A DNA stretch of 64,000 bases from GCA-2688265 sp964527395 (GCA_964527395.1 CAZGQD010000007.1:1-64000), one strand, 5' to 3'; positions 31,589 to 41,090 are shown, counted from the first letter of the stretch. The notes: generated from the sequence alone by a model not told the origin. A program made the numbers and translations.

Positions 31589-32902
31589 CTACCTTTTTGA
31601 TCTCTTATTATTGTTACTACTTTTGTTCTTAGTTGAATCATGTTTATTTCCATTATCTTTTTTTGAGTCTTTTTTCTTTGGCAAATACTTCTTTTTGTAG
31701 TAATAATAAGCACCTGCAATTATAGCAATTAAAAAGATAAATGAGAAGATTGACCTTTTTTTGGCAATGCCTAAAGAGACTGCTTCTGATCTTGAGTAAA
31801 CTGGCAGAGTAACTTGAAAATCTTGAGTAACTTCATTGTTTAAAGAGTCCAAATATGTTAATTGTACGTTTAAGTTTGTGTCTTTTCTGGAGTTTACAGT
31901 TAAAGTAATTGTTTCAGATTCAGTATCGTCTCTGTCGATATCACCAATGTAAAAACTTTGTTGTGAGTTAAGAACTTTATAGTTTTCTGAATCTAGTAAC
32001 GTGATTGTTGCTGATTTAATTTCACCAAGGCCTTTGTTAGCAATTTCTAAAGTAATTTCGCCAGTTTTTTGTCCTTTCCAAATATTTGTTTTTGATACTT
32101 GTACATCAATGTCTAAGTTTGAACCTACTAAAATTGTTAAGTATTCTTTCTCACTGTAACTTGTACCTGTGTTATCTTCATAATCTAATGTGAGTGGGAC
32201 TTTATAAAGGCCTGGCTCTGTTGTAGGGTCTGTGTAAATTTTGTAATGAAGACCAATACTTTCATCTGCGCTTAGTGTTCCAATAGTTTTCTTTGAACTT
32301 GATTGGTAAGCAGCAAAAGGAGTTGTGTCTGCTGAAAAATCTAAACTTGCACTAATTGATTTTAAGATTGAGTCTGCTTTGTTTTGGATGGTGAGGATTA
32401 AAGCTGCTTCTTGACCTGGAAGTACTGGCATAGGATCAAATTCAACTGAACTGATATCAAGTTGGGCACTGTATGTACTTATATCTACTGTCAAAGTTGT
32501 TTTTGATGAACCTTCATAACCCTCTACAATTACGTATACATCAAATTCAGCATCACCTTCAACTGCTTCATCTGAAACTAAAAGTTCGAATTCTGCTTCT
32601 TTTGAAAAGTCTGTACCACTTTTAAGGCTACCAAGATTAATTTCTGTTTCACCATAAGCTTCTAAAGGGTAACTTGGATCAATTGTGACTTTTACATCAC
32701 CAGTTATAGTTTCACCTATGTTTTCTATTTGTAAATCAATTGTGACCACATCACCTGGTTCTACAGGGTCAGGATCTTGGCTAAGAAGAGAAACTGTAAA
32801 ATCATTATCTTGCAAAGCAGCTAGAGCAGTTGTGCTTAAAAGAGTCGTAATTATTATGATTGTAACTAATGTAAATAGAGTAGATTTGTTGAAGTTTTTC
32901 AC
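31589..32902 (-). CDS. Secreted CARDB/COG1361-like protein with C-terminal anchor
   Basis: Signal peptide, about three to four Ig-like/CARDB beta domains (DPDPVEPGDVVTIDLQIENIG is the typical opening), then a C-terminal helix and a Lys/Asn-rich cytoplasmic tail. Proteins of this type often accompany FtsX permeases in archaea. GTG 32902 is chosen: it gives a clean signal peptide (MKNFNKSTLFTLVT) and has AGGTGATGG just upstream; the frame extends to a TTG at 32935. Confidence 0.8.
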   Translation of the reverse strand: MKNFNKSTLFTLVTIIIITTLLSTTALAALQDNDFTVSLLSQDPDPVEPGDVVTIDLQIENIGETITGDVKVTIDPSYPLEAYGETEINLGSLKSGTDFSKEAEFELLVSDEAVEGDAEFDVYVIVEGYEGSSKTTLTVDISTYSAQLDISSVEFDPMPVLPGQEAALILTIQNKADSILKSISASLDFSADTTPFAAYQSSSKKTIGTLSADESIGLHYKIYTDPTTEPGLYKVPLTLDYEDNTGTSYSEKEYLTILVGSNLDIDVQVSKTNIWKGQKTGEITLEIANKGLGEIKSATITLLDSENYKVLNSQQSFYIGDIDRDDTESETITLTVNSRKDTNLNVQLTYLDSLNNEVTQDFQVTLPVYSRSEAVSLGIAKKRSIFSFIFLIAIIAGAYYYYKKKYLPKKKDSKKDNGNKHDSTKNKSSNNNKRSKR

Positions 32903-32962
32903 CTTGCCATCACCTTGTTTAAAAGAATAAAACAACCTTTATTAAGGTAATGGTTTTGTGTA

Positions 32963-33397
32963 TTAACAAGGATTCTGAAATTCAGCAATTATCTCTAAAT
33001 ATTCTTTTTTTTGTTCAAGGATGATTTTTTGTGCTGGACAATCAGAATTATCAGTTATTTCATCACATTTTATTGAATTCTTATAGTATGTTGACGGTTC
33101 TATTTTTACAATCCAACCTTTTTCTGTTTTTTCTATTAGTAAATCACTTTGATTTAACTCATGTCCTTTGTTGTGATAATATTCAATTGTAAGATCCATT
33201 GCTTCTTCAGATGATTGAATTGTACCAACTATTGTGCCTACTTTTTCTTGGATTGAACAAGAACCATAACCTGATGTTTCATCTATTTCTTGGATAATTA
33301 CTATTGCAGATGTTATTAAAATTAATATAAATATTGAAATAGTCATTATTTTGATTATTTTTTTAAATTGAAATTTTGGTTTTTTATTTTTGTTCAT
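32963..33397 (-). CDS. Single-pass membrane protein, 144 residues
   Basis: A basic N-terminus, one hydrophobic helix (about 15-33), then an extracytoplasmic domain with four cysteines (CSIQEK, KCDE, DCPA, and the last residue Cys). Upstream of the CARDB/FtsX genes on the same strand; may belong to the same transport or envelope unit. No family recognised. Confidence 0.6.
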   Translation of the reverse strand: MNKNKKPKFQFKKIIKIMTISIFILILITSAIVIIQEIDETSGYGSCSIQEKVGTIVGTIQSSEEAMDLTIEYYHNKGHELNQSDLLIEKTEKGWIVKIEPSTYYKNSIKCDEITDNSDCPAQKIILEQKKEYLEIIAEFQNPC

Positions 33398-33418
33398 TTT
33401 TAAGACTCTCTAGACAGT

Positions 33419-33856
33419 TCATTTTATTGGTTGTCTTAATATTGTTTTAAGTTTTTCTGGAGCGGTTTTTCGTGGATCAGAGAGATATATCTCATGATGA
33501 AAGCCATTTTCAGTGAAACTATTTTGCTTAATGAAATCTTTCATCTTTTGAATAGTTTTTTCTTCTTCTGAATAAGGACCTATATGCATTACTTGAACAC
33601 AGCTACCTTCATTTAATGTTTCAAATTTAATTTTGTTAATAAGAAGTAATGCTTTCTTCTTTATAACAGAAGTCTTTGCTGATTCTATTGCTTCTTTTGA
33701 GACTGATTTTGGCATACGGATCATGAGTTTCCAATACCATTCTGACCTTGGTACTTTTAAAGCAGGCTTCTTTGACTTTACCCACCAAAGCCCTTCTAGT
33801 TTTGGAACTTGCTGTAGCTCACCATAGAGATGCTGATGGGCTTTGTTCAGCAGCAA
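33419..33856 (-). pseudogene. 5'-truncated GyrI-like small-molecule-binding protein
   Basis: Conserved C-terminal two thirds of the GyrI-like family: LEGLWW, WYWKLMIRMP, QVMHIGPYSEEEKTI and HHEIYLSDPRKTAPEKLKTILR. The usual first 70 or so residues before LEGLWW are missing, replaced by about 20 residues antisense to the facing DHH gene. The homology stops near 33800, where the DHH homology begins. It may be a broken gene or an assembly join; the remaining frame is intact. Confidence 0.65.
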
Positions 33857-34911
33857 TTTTGTCTAAGCATTGTTTAGATAATGGATATTCTTTATTAGAT
33901 GATATTGATTTTTATTCCGTGAACAATACCAAACGTAATCTTGTGCCTGAGCAAGAAGCTGTATTGCTTAATAGTGGTATTAAAACACTTGTATGTACAG
34001 ACTTTGCAACAAGAGATATTGAACAAATTGTCAGATTGATTGGGAGAGGCATCTATTTTGCAGTAGTTGATCATCATGATTACTCTACTGGGCTTTTGGA
34101 AAATGCTTCACTTCTGATAAACTCAAATATGTTGAATTTGCATACTGGAAGTGAATCTGGGCATCATGAGGGTGCAGCAGGTGACTTAATGCATAGATTA
34201 GTGGGTGGAAGTCATACTCAATGGCTATCTCAAGTAGCTTTGTGTGGTGATTTAATACCTGGAGATTATGCTTCTGGTGTAAAAAGGACTGCTGATATCT
34301 TGAATATAGTTGGTTTGGCACGTAAGAAAAGTGAGACTATTCAAGAAATTGATCTTATGTGTAGAAAACTTATTGGATATTTGGTTGAAGCGAATGCTGC
34401 AGATGGGTTCATGGGACTTTTTAATTCTGATAGTAGATTAAGGGAGAGATATTTTGAAGTAGAATCTGCTGTAAATGATGAAGTAGATAAATTGCATTCT
34501 TTAGAGAGATATGCTGGTTCTTTAGACATGCTTGTAGATGAAAATAAACTCTCAAATGGCAATTATAGGATAATAAAAGGACAAGACAAAGATGCTGAAG
34601 ACTTTACTGTAGTTGTTCATGGCTACTGTGAAGGAAAATATGATGTTATCGAACAAGTACTAAAGAGGCATATGCCTAGTATAAAAACAGATAATATCAC
34701 TTTTGTTTTATATTCTCAAGATTGTGAAAATCCAGATAAAGTTGAGTTTAGAGTGTATAACAACTGTCCTGATGAGGTAGATTGTGCTTTTATTAGTAGC
34801 ACGCTTGGAGGAGGAGGACATAAGAACAGAGCTGGCGCTACAACATATGAAGAAGGTTTAGGTATTGTTGAAAAAGCAGTGAATATGGTTCTTGAAGCCT
34901 ATAGAACATGA
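33748..34911 (+). CDS. DHH/DHHA1 phosphoesterase (5' end uncertain)
   Basis: A metal-dependent phosphoesterase of the DHH family: HHRDADGLCSAAIL (motif I), TDFATRD (motif II), VVDHHDY (motif III, DHH) and a C-terminal DHHA1 domain with GGGGHKNRAGAT. Substrates may be nanoRNA or oligonucleotides. There is no ATG near the start, only TTG codons (33748 and later), and the first 20 codons overlap the facing GyrI-like frame, so the native N-terminus may be lost. Confidence 0.8.
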   Translation: MVLLKQASLTLPTKALLVLELAVAHHRDADGLCSAAILSKHCLDNGYSLLDDIDFYSVNNTKRNLVPEQEAVLLNSGIKTLVCTDFATRDIEQIVRLIGRGIYFAVVDHHDYSTGLLENASLLINSNMLNLHTGSESGHHEGAAGDLMHRLVGGSHTQWLSQVALCGDLIPGDYASGVKRTADILNIVGLARKKSETIQEIDLMCRKLIGYLVEANAADGFMGLFNSDSRLRERYFEVESAVNDEVDKLHSLERYAGSLDMLVDENKLSNGNYRIIKGQDKDAEDFTVVVHGYCEGKYDVIEQVLKRHMPSIKTDNITFVLYSQDCENPDKVEFRVYNNCPDEVDCAFISSTLGGGGHKNRAGATTYEEGLGIVEKAVNMVLEAYRT

Positions 34912-35006
34912 AAACATGGATTCTGTTTGATGATTTACTAAATTAATAAGTATTTTAATTATTGTAATTGACTTAAGTTATTAATTTGATCTAATTGGCT
35001 TTTTTT

Positions 35007-35750
35007 ATGTTTGGCAGATTAAAACAGTCTATTGACAAAGTAGTTAACTTAGCTTTTTGCACTGGTTTGTTAGTTGGTTCTCCTACTGTTGAAGCTAGTG
35101 AAGGATGGGGTGCAGTATTACCAGCAGTTGTTTTACCTAAAGAAGAAAATCCTTATTTATCATTATGGGCAGGAGCTGGATCAACGGTTTATAATAATGA
35201 AGAAAGAGGTAAAAATATTAAATTTTACTTCACTTCAAACCTTAATGCAGTTCCAAAAGAGGATGTAGATACAAAAGGAGTGAGGAATGTTTCCTTTGAT
35301 ATTGAAGAGTTTTCTGTTAGACCCAGGTTAAAAGCAGAGTTAATTTCTTTATTAGAAGGAGATGTTAAATTAGGAAGTATTACGAAATATGAAATTAGAA
35401 GTAACAAAGAAGATAATGTGCGTTCAGGTATTTACTGTGAAAGTTCTGCATTAAAAAACAATAGATCAATCTTTAAGTTTTATCTAGTTGACTCTGAAAA
35501 TCCAGAAATGCAGGCAACTTTTTATTCAGTACAGCAGCTATTTGATGGTAAAATTGCTCCAAGTTTATACATTTTAAGTACAAAATCAAGAGATTCTGAT
35601 GAAGGTTATTTCTATGGGGAGATTTCTCTGGAGGTTAAAATTGGAGATAACTCAAGTACTGTTTCATTATATGGACAAGAACAATATTATGCTGATTTTA
35701 GTGGTAATACATACCAGCGTCCACTTTTTGGTCTGAAAAAAAGATTTTAA
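35007..35750 (+). CDS. Exported protein, 247 residues
   Basis: A signal-peptide-like N-terminus (MFGRLKQSIDKVVNLAFCTG, cleavage perhaps after VEASE) and a beta-rich mature part (repeated short strands, SLEVKIGDNSS, GQEQYYADFSG) ending in KKRF. This could be a small surface or pore-like beta protein, but no family is recognised. ATG 35007 is preferred to TTG 34995. Confidence 0.55.
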   Translation: MFGRLKQSIDKVVNLAFCTGLLVGSPTVEASEGWGAVLPAVVLPKEENPYLSLWAGAGSTVYNNEERGKNIKFYFTSNLNAVPKEDVDTKGVRNVSFDIEEFSVRPRLKAELISLLEGDVKLGSITKYEIRSNKEDNVRSGIYCESSALKNNRSIFKFYLVDSENPEMQATFYSVQQLFDGKIAPSLYILSTKSRDSDEGYFYGEISLEVKIGDNSSTVSLYGQEQYYADFSGNTYQRPLFGLKKRF

Positions 35751-35802
35751 TAGTATGTTTAACGGAACTAATATAAGTTAGACTAGTTTGTTTGTAATTA
35801 TT

Positions 35803-36480
35803 ATGGGTGAATTGTATAAGTTAGTTGATGTTCACAAGAACTTTGATCTTGGTACTGTTGTAGTTCGTGTTCTCAAAAAGATTAGTTTAGTTATAAAAAA
35901 AGGTGAGTTTGTAGCAATCACAGGAGCTTCTGGAAGTGGGAAAAGTACTCTTATGAATTTGCTTGGAATGCTTGATGTGCCTTCTAATGGGAACATCTAT
36001 TTTGAATCTGAAGATGTTTCTAAGCTTAGTGATGATGATTTAGCTGTGATTCGTGGTAAGAAAGTAGGGTTTATTTTTCAACAATTTCAATTGATTTCTA
36101 CACTTACTGCACTTGAGAATGTGGCATTGCCACTATTGTTTCAAGGAATTGCTAAAGAAGATAGGTTGGAAAAGGCATCTGCACTTCTTGATTCTGTTGG
36201 GCTTTCTGATAGAATGCATCATAAGCCAAGTGAGTTATCAGGTGGGCAGCAACAACGTGTAGCTATCGCGCGTGCGCTTGTGAATGATCCAGAAGTGATA
36301 CTTGCAGATGAGCCTACTGGTAATCTTGATTCAGTAACTGGTCGTGAGATTATGAATATGCTGCTTGATTTCAATAAAAAAGGAAAAACAATAATATTGA
36401 TTACGCATGACAAAGAGCTTGCTTCTTTCGCTAGGAGAGGGATCTTCCTTAAGGATGGCCTTGTCCATAGAGACTCGTGA
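35803..36480 (+). CDS. ABC transporter ATPase, MacB/LolD type
   Basis: Walker A GASGSGKST (about 40-48), Q-loop FQQFQL, signature LSGGQQQRVAIARAL, Walker B VILADEPTGNLD and the H-loop ITHD: a complete nucleotide-binding subunit of the type that drives FtsX permeases. It is on the opposite strand and 4 kb from the two permeases at 29-31.6 kb but is the only candidate partner here. ATG 35803 is preferred to TTG 35788. Its 3' end overlaps the convergent aminotransferase by 32 bases. Confidence 0.9.
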   Translation: MGELYKLVDVHKNFDLGTVVVRVLKKISLVIKKGEFVAITGASGSGKSTLMNLLGMLDVPSNGNIYFESEDVSKLSDDDLAVIRGKKVGFIFQQFQLISTLTALENVALPLLFQGIAKEDRLEKASALLDSVGLSDRMHHKPSELSGGQQQRVAIARALVNDPEVILADEPTGNLDSVTGREIMNMLLDFNKKGKTIILITHDKELASFARRGIFLKDGLVHRDS

Positions 36481-37672
36481 ATGCAGTTAATCTCTGTCTT
36501 AATTGAGCTTCTTGTTCTGGTTTAAAACTTGAAGCGCTAATTCTAAGCATATCTGTCTGACCAAATGGTCTTCCAGGGCTTGTAATAATTCCAACTCTTG
36601 CTAAGTTATGCATAAGCTGTCCTCCGTTGTCGTATGCTTCGTGTTTTGCTCCTAGATACATTGCTCCTTGAGGTGTTAATTTTTTTCCTTGGAGGTCTGT
36701 GAAACCTGCTTTGCTGAATGCTTCTGCCAGAATTCCTAGTCTATTTGCGTACGCTGCTGCTATGCTGTGTAATCCTTGGTAACCAGTTTCTCTATCTGCT
36801 TTAAGCATTTTTGCTGCTGCAAATTGTGTTAATCTATCAGGGTGAACAGTTGATCTGATTCTAGCTCCAATAGCAGGTGCTACTAATTTGTCTGGAAGGA
36901 TCATGTAACCGTGCCCTCTAACTCCAGCTAAACCATAGATTTTTGTTAAAGAACCTATTGCAATTCCTGTATTTTTATTATGTGCTATAATAGAAGATCT
37001 GTTGCCTTCTGGCCTCATAGAAAGATAAGTTTCATCCATAATAGTTGGCATAATTCTTAATCTTCTTAGATCTTGATCCGCTATGGTTTCTCCAGATGGG
37101 TTTGATGGACTTGAAGCTACAACTAAACTAGGGTGTGCTCTTAAGGCTTCATCTAAAGTTTTTGGAAAAATTAGTCTTTTACCATTTAAACTTTCTTCCA
37201 TTTGATCTTTTGTGCAAGAAAAATAAGGTGTTAGAATCGCTGCTGGCCTGTCACAGATTTTTGGTCTTAGTAATTGTAAGGCTAGCTGCATTGAATGCAT
37301 AGCACCTGCTGTAATAACTACATTGTTTGGATTTACTTCATGTCCAGTTTGATTTTGATAAAGTTGGGCTATTTCTGTTCTTAGTTCTTCATTACCTTGC
37401 CATTCACCTGCGGGGTATTCCAAAAGCATTGCTGTTTTTAGTGCACCTTTTTGATAACTATCTATCAATTCTTGTTTTAATCTACTTGGTAAAAGTGATG
37501 AATCTGGATTTCCAATATCTAACCTTGTTAGTTGGTCTGCTTTTGGGTGATTTGAAGCTAAGGCGCCAACTCTTTCTGGACCTAAGCTGTTTGGTCTTGG
37601 AAATATTTTATTTGGGTTTGGGATAATTATTTGCTTGTCACTTAGATCTACCATCTCTTCTAAATCTGCCAT
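36449..37672 (-). CDS. PLP aminotransferase, class I/II
   Basis: Aminotransferase fold: LEYPAGEWQGNEELR (substrate loop), VITAGAMHSMQLAL, SSPSNPSGET, IMDETYLS and the PLP lysine in GSLTKIYGLAGVRGHGY, then MLRIS near the end with the carboxylate-binding Arg. Amino-acid specificity cannot be set. AAGGAG about 11 bases before the ATG is a clear Shine-Dalgarno site, in contrast to the many leaderless genes. Confidence 0.85.
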   Translation of the reverse strand: MADLEEMVDLSDKQIIIPNPNKIFPRPNSLGPERVGALASNHPKADQLTRLDIGNPDSSLLPSRLKQELIDSYQKGALKTAMLLEYPAGEWQGNEELRTEIAQLYQNQTGHEVNPNNVVITAGAMHSMQLALQLLRPKICDRPAAILTPYFSCTKDQMEESLNGKRLIFPKTLDEALRAHPSLVVASSPSNPSGETIADQDLRRLRIMPTIMDETYLSMRPEGNRSSIIAHNKNTGIAIGSLTKIYGLAGVRGHGYMILPDKLVAPAIGARIRSTVHPDRLTQFAAAKMLKADRETGYQGLHSIAAAYANRLGILAEAFSKAGFTDLQGKKLTPQGAMYLGAKHEAYDNGGQLMHNLARVGIITSPGRPFGQTDMLRISASSFKPEQEAQLRQRLTAFTSLYGQGHP

Positions 37673-37975
37673 TTTATTTTTTTCTCCTTCATTTTGCTTT
37701 TAAAGATGACTGTACTAGAATGGCCAACTTAGAATTCTGTTCTTTGATCTTGTTTTTGTTATTATATTTATTATTTTTGTTTAGAAGAATAAGATGACCA
37801 ATGTGGGGCTCTAGCCAAATAGAAAAAAGAAGCTTATGAAACTTGTGAATCTGTTTGATTCTTGCTTGCTTAATCCTATTTTCATCTTAAATTGGAGTTT
37901 TTATTGAGATGTTTATAAATTATGTGACACAAATTGGAAATTGAACAACATAAATTGGAAATAGAAATATTAAAA
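37673..37975. other. Intergenic region
   Basis: About 300 bases with no gene. It holds the Shine-Dalgarno site and a TATA-like CTTTAAAAG for the aminotransferase, a small GGCTctAGCC hairpin near 37807, and a direct repeat AAATTGGAAAT near 37930 and 37954. Confidence 0.6.
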
Positions 37976-38371
37976 TTATTTTAGAATTATGTATAAAGCT
38001 ACTAGTTCTAAAACAAGCATTGCTGCGCAGAAGACTCTGAATCTGTCTCTGTTGACTTTAGCAAAATAATCCATCATGAATTTTAATACTTTGTCTGAAA
38101 AGAACAGAAAACTTGTGAAGATTACAAGCATTGTGTAACCTGCGACAAACCATTGTGCTAATGTAAGATTTGAGAGAAATGAAACGTAGATCATGAATAA
38201 TGCTAATACTCCAATTATTCCTATTCTCCAAGCTTTGTTTTCTAAGTATAATTTGCTAAAAGGGTTTTTTTTATAATTTAGAAGTGTTTTTGGTGACACT
38301 ATACCTATTATCATTTTTGCTGCACCTAATGCTAAGAGAACTACTGCTGTATAATCTGTTATTGTTGCCAT
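37976..38371 (-). CDS. Membrane protein, 131 residues
   Basis: About four hydrophobic helices (near residues 6-25, 50-68, 73-92 and 112-130) with positive residues between them. No family recognised. Its start lies beside the hairpin cluster at 38417-38552, which separates it from the divergent TSUP gene. Confidence 0.6.
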   Translation of the reverse strand: MATITDYTAVVLLALGAAKMIIGIVSPKTLLNYKKNPFSKLYLENKAWRIGIIGVLALFMIYVSFLSNLTLAQWFVAGYTMLVIFTSFLFFSDKVLKFMMDYFAKVNRDRFRVFCAAMLVLELVALYIILK

Positions 38372-38416
38372 GATGTAGGGATTATTTTTTTGTTTATAAA
38401 TTGTTGTTTTTCTTGC

Positions 38417-38552
38417 GACATCTGTAGATGTGTCCGCGATGTCCCATACTTGGAAATCTTTTGATTCGTGAAAATTATTTTTATTTTTAGACGCAAAAAT
38501 TTTAGTTTTTGCATTTCCTGTCGCAGAAACTTTTGTTTCTGCATCTTGGGAC
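38417..38552. repeat. Hairpin cluster (island 3)
   Basis: Contains ACATCTgtAGATGT (38418-38431), GCAAAAA/TTTTTGC (38493-38512), GCAGAAACttttGTTTCTGC (38523-38542) and an outer pair GTCCCA/TGGGAC (38441-38446 with 38547-38552) enclosing the last two. It lies between divergent genes. Confidence 0.65.
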
Positions 38553-38621
38553 TTTGCTGCGCATAAGTTTTTGTTTTTGGGGTTTAGTAATATTAATAAA
38601 TGATTAAGTTGTTTTTTAGGT

Positions 38622-39371
38622 ATGGTTGATTATGTTTTGTATATTTTTGTTTTCTTAATAGGATTTATTTCTAGTTTAGTTGGAACAATTGGAGGAGCAG
38701 GTGGTCTTTTATCTATACCTTTTTTGATGTTTGTTGGTCTTCCACCACAAATTGCTATTGCTACAAACAAATTTGGTTCGCTTGGCCGTAGTTTTGGTGC
38801 AATTCCGAAGTTCTTTAAAGAGAAAAAAATAAATTGGAAGTATGTTCCCCCCTTTATTGCAATAAATATTGTTGGGGCAGTGATTGGAGCTAATTTACTT
38901 ATAAGTATTAATGAAGAATTACTTACAAAGATAGTAGGGTTTATTATCTTACTTGTATTGCCATTTTTGTTCTTTAAAAAAGATATTGGAACTGTAAAAA
39001 AGAAGGTTTCAGCAAATAAGGAAAGAATTGGTTTTTTTATGTATTTTCTTGTTTCTATCTTTGCTGCATTTTTTGGAGGAGGAAGTGGAACCTTTATTTT
39101 TTATGTTCTTATGATTTTCTTTGGATTTACTATCATTGAAGCAAATGGAACTGATCAATTCCCTGCACTTGTGCTTTCTATATCAGCTATTGTGGTTTTT
39201 GCAATAAATGGAATTATTGATTATGTTCTTGGTTTCTTTATGTTACTTGGAATGCTTTTTGGTGGTTATACAGGTGCTAGACTTGCTATTAAAAATGGAA
39301 ATGGATGGACAAAGAAGGTTTTTGGGATAATTGTTGCTTTTGCAGCTATTAAGTTGTTGTTTTTTGGTTAG
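38622..39371 (+). CDS. TSUP (TauE/SafE) family membrane exporter
   Basis: A membrane protein with about seven to eight helices and the two TSUP half-motifs: GTIGGAGGLLSIPFL with ATNKFGS in the first half, and FFGGGSGTFIFYVLM with EANGTDQFPAL in the second. The family moves sulfite, sulfoacetate or related anions; the substrate is not set here. 30 bases before the Na/Pi transporter on the same strand. Confidence 0.88.
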   Translation: MVDYVLYIFVFLIGFISSLVGTIGGAGGLLSIPFLMFVGLPPQIAIATNKFGSLGRSFGAIPKFFKEKKINWKYVPPFIAINIVGAVIGANLLISINEELLTKIVGFIILLVLPFLFFKKDIGTVKKKVSANKERIGFFMYFLVSIFAAFFGGGSGTFIFYVLMIFFGFTIIEANGTDQFPALVLSISAIVVFAINGIIDYVLGFFMLLGMLFGGYTGARLAIKNGNGWTKKVFGIIVAFAAIKLLFFG

Positions 39372-39400
39372 ACTGGAGATATTTTGGGGGATTGAAGTTT

Positions 39401-40687
39401 ATGGATAATGAAGTGAATGTTTCTAAAGAAGAAAAAGAAAGTATAATAGGTGTTTCTGAGAACCGTGTTGAGACTGTTTTTGATGAAAGCAAGTCAGTAT
39501 CAGATAAGCCTAAGCTTTATGAGAATGAAGAAGAATCTATTGAATTTAAAGCTTCTAGTAAGAAAAGTGGAAATTTTAGCTCAAAGGATGCTAGTTCAAA
39601 AAAAGTAGATAGATATTATGTTTTGAAAAAGATTATATTGCTAGTAATTGTAACATATTTCTTTTTACTGAGTATCAAACTTATGGGTGGGTCATTTAAG
39701 CTGTTTGGGAGAGAGTTTGCTGAACAATTGATTAGTTATACTGCAAATCCAATTGTAGGATTATTTATTGGAATTTTAGCAACATCTCTGGTACAAAGTT
39801 CATCTGTAACCACATCAGTGATTGTTGGTTTGACAGCAAGTGGGGCTTTGACAGTGGCAGGAGCAGTTCCGATGATAATGGGAGCAAATATAGGTACAAG
39901 TATTACAAATACAATTGTCTCTCTTGGTCATATTACTAAGAAATCTGAATTTAAAAGGGCCTTACAAGTTGCAACAGTGCACGATTTCTTTAATTTTATA
40001 GTGGTTTTGGTCTTATTTCCTTTAGAAATGTTGTTTCATCCGCTTGAGAAAATGGCATCTTACTTTACTACATTGATACTTGGAGCAAATGTAGGGTTGA
40101 CTTTTTCTAGTCCGCTTGATTATATTGTAAAACCAGTGGCAAAATGGATCCAACATGGACTTGGAGATAATGCGATTGTGGTATTGCTTATTTCAATTGT
40201 GATGATTTATACATCTCTTCGTTATTTTGTAAAAATAATTAAACCACTTGCTGAGACAGAATTTAAGACTTTATTGCAAGATCATTTTTTTAGAACTCCA
40301 CTTATGAGTTTTTTTGTGGGTCTTTTTTTGACAATTGTAGTTCAAAGTTCCTCAGTTTCTACATCATTGGCTGTTCCTATAGCAGGAGTTGGACTTGTGG
40401 GCTTAACTAGACTTTATCCTTATATCTTGGGAGCTAACGTTGGTACTACTTTTACTGCGCTGCTGGCTTCAGTTGTGACTGGGTCTCCTCTAGCTGTGAC
40501 TGTTGCGTTAGAACATTTCTTTTTCAATTGTATTGGTTCAGCTATGATGTACCCATTGCGAGCAATACCACTTAGAATGTCAGTTTGGCTGTCTGATATG
40601 GCAATGAAATCTAGGTTTGTGCCATTTGTTTACATTGGAGTTGTGTTTTATGCGTTGCCATCGTTTGTGATATTTGTGCTGCACTGA
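39401..40687 (+). CDS. Na+/phosphate cotransporter, PNaS family
   Basis: Two inverted half-repeats carry the hallmark SLVQSSSVTTS ... GANIGTSITN and VVQSSSVSTS ... GANVGTTFTA. An N-terminal acidic and Lys-rich cytoplasmic region of about 70 residues is longer than usual. There is no C-terminal PhoU domain, so it is the short form. ATG 39401 is preferred to TTG 39392. Probably cotranscribed with the TSUP gene. Confidence 0.9.
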   Translation: MDNEVNVSKEEKESIIGVSENRVETVFDESKSVSDKPKLYENEEESIEFKASSKKSGNFSSKDASSKKVDRYYVLKKIILLVIVTYFFLLSIKLMGGSFKLFGREFAEQLISYTANPIVGLFIGILATSLVQSSSVTTSVIVGLTASGALTVAGAVPMIMGANIGTSITNTIVSLGHITKKSEFKRALQVATVHDFFNFIVVLVLFPLEMLFHPLEKMASYFTTLILGANVGLTFSSPLDYIVKPVAKWIQHGLGDNAIVVLLISIVMIYTSLRYFVKIIKPLAETEFKTLLQDHFFRTPLMSFFVGLFLTIVVQSSSVSTSLAVPIAGVGLVGLTRLYPYILGANVGTTFTALLASVVTGSPLAVTVALEHFFFNCIGSAMMYPLRAIPLRMSVWLSDMAMKSRFVPFVYIGVVFYALPSFVIFVLH

Positions 40688-40800
40688 TAGTTTAATTCTT
40701 TTTTCTACCTTTTTTGTTTTTTGTTGGTTTTTTAGGTTTTTTTGTTTTTAATAATAAGAATTATGAGTTTGATTTTTTTTAAAAAGAAAATAAAATGAAA
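40688..40800. other. T-rich spacer after the phosphate transporter
   Basis: T-tracts consistent with archaeal transcription termination, leading into the hairpin island. No gene is seen. Confidence 0.4.
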
Positions 40801-41090
40801 ATGCAAGAAAATCAAAGATTTTCTGCATAGGAAATGTTTCATTTCCTTATGTCTAAAAATCAAGCATCCCAATCGGAGCAGAGCTCCAGGGTACATGAAA
40901 ATAAGATTATTTTCAGTACTGAAAAGCTATGCTTTTCATGTATTCCTTGATTTTTTGCTTCGCACCGACATTTTCTTTCATGCTTAAAAACTAAGAGTTT
41001 TTAGCACATAAAAAAGCGTTGCTTTTTTAATGTTAGTTTTTTATTTTAGTCGATGCAAAGCATCGGGGTATTAGACCCATAAAAAACTAA
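40801..41090. repeat. Hairpin island 1: nine or more stacked triloop hairpins
   Basis: Nearly every base belongs to a stem: 40801-40828 (AGAAAATC, AAA loop), 40830-40846 (GGAAATG, TTT), 40875-40887 (GGAGC, AGA), 40891-40919 (TGAAAATAA), 40920-40938 (TGAAAAGC, TAT), 40981-41006 (AAAAACT, AAG), 41007-41032 (AAAAAAGC, GTT) and 41033-41090 (12-base closing stem around CGATGC/AAA and GGGT hairpins). A 10-base pair, 40855-40864 with 40946-40955, encloses three of them. Five have an outer 3-4 base stem and a single-base bulge. Confidence 0.9.

Noticed and set aside
29029..36480. Complete MacAB-TolC type efflux operon
   Set aside because: Permeases and ATPase are on opposite strands 4 kb apart and no periplasmic adaptor is present; only the shared ABC type is supported.
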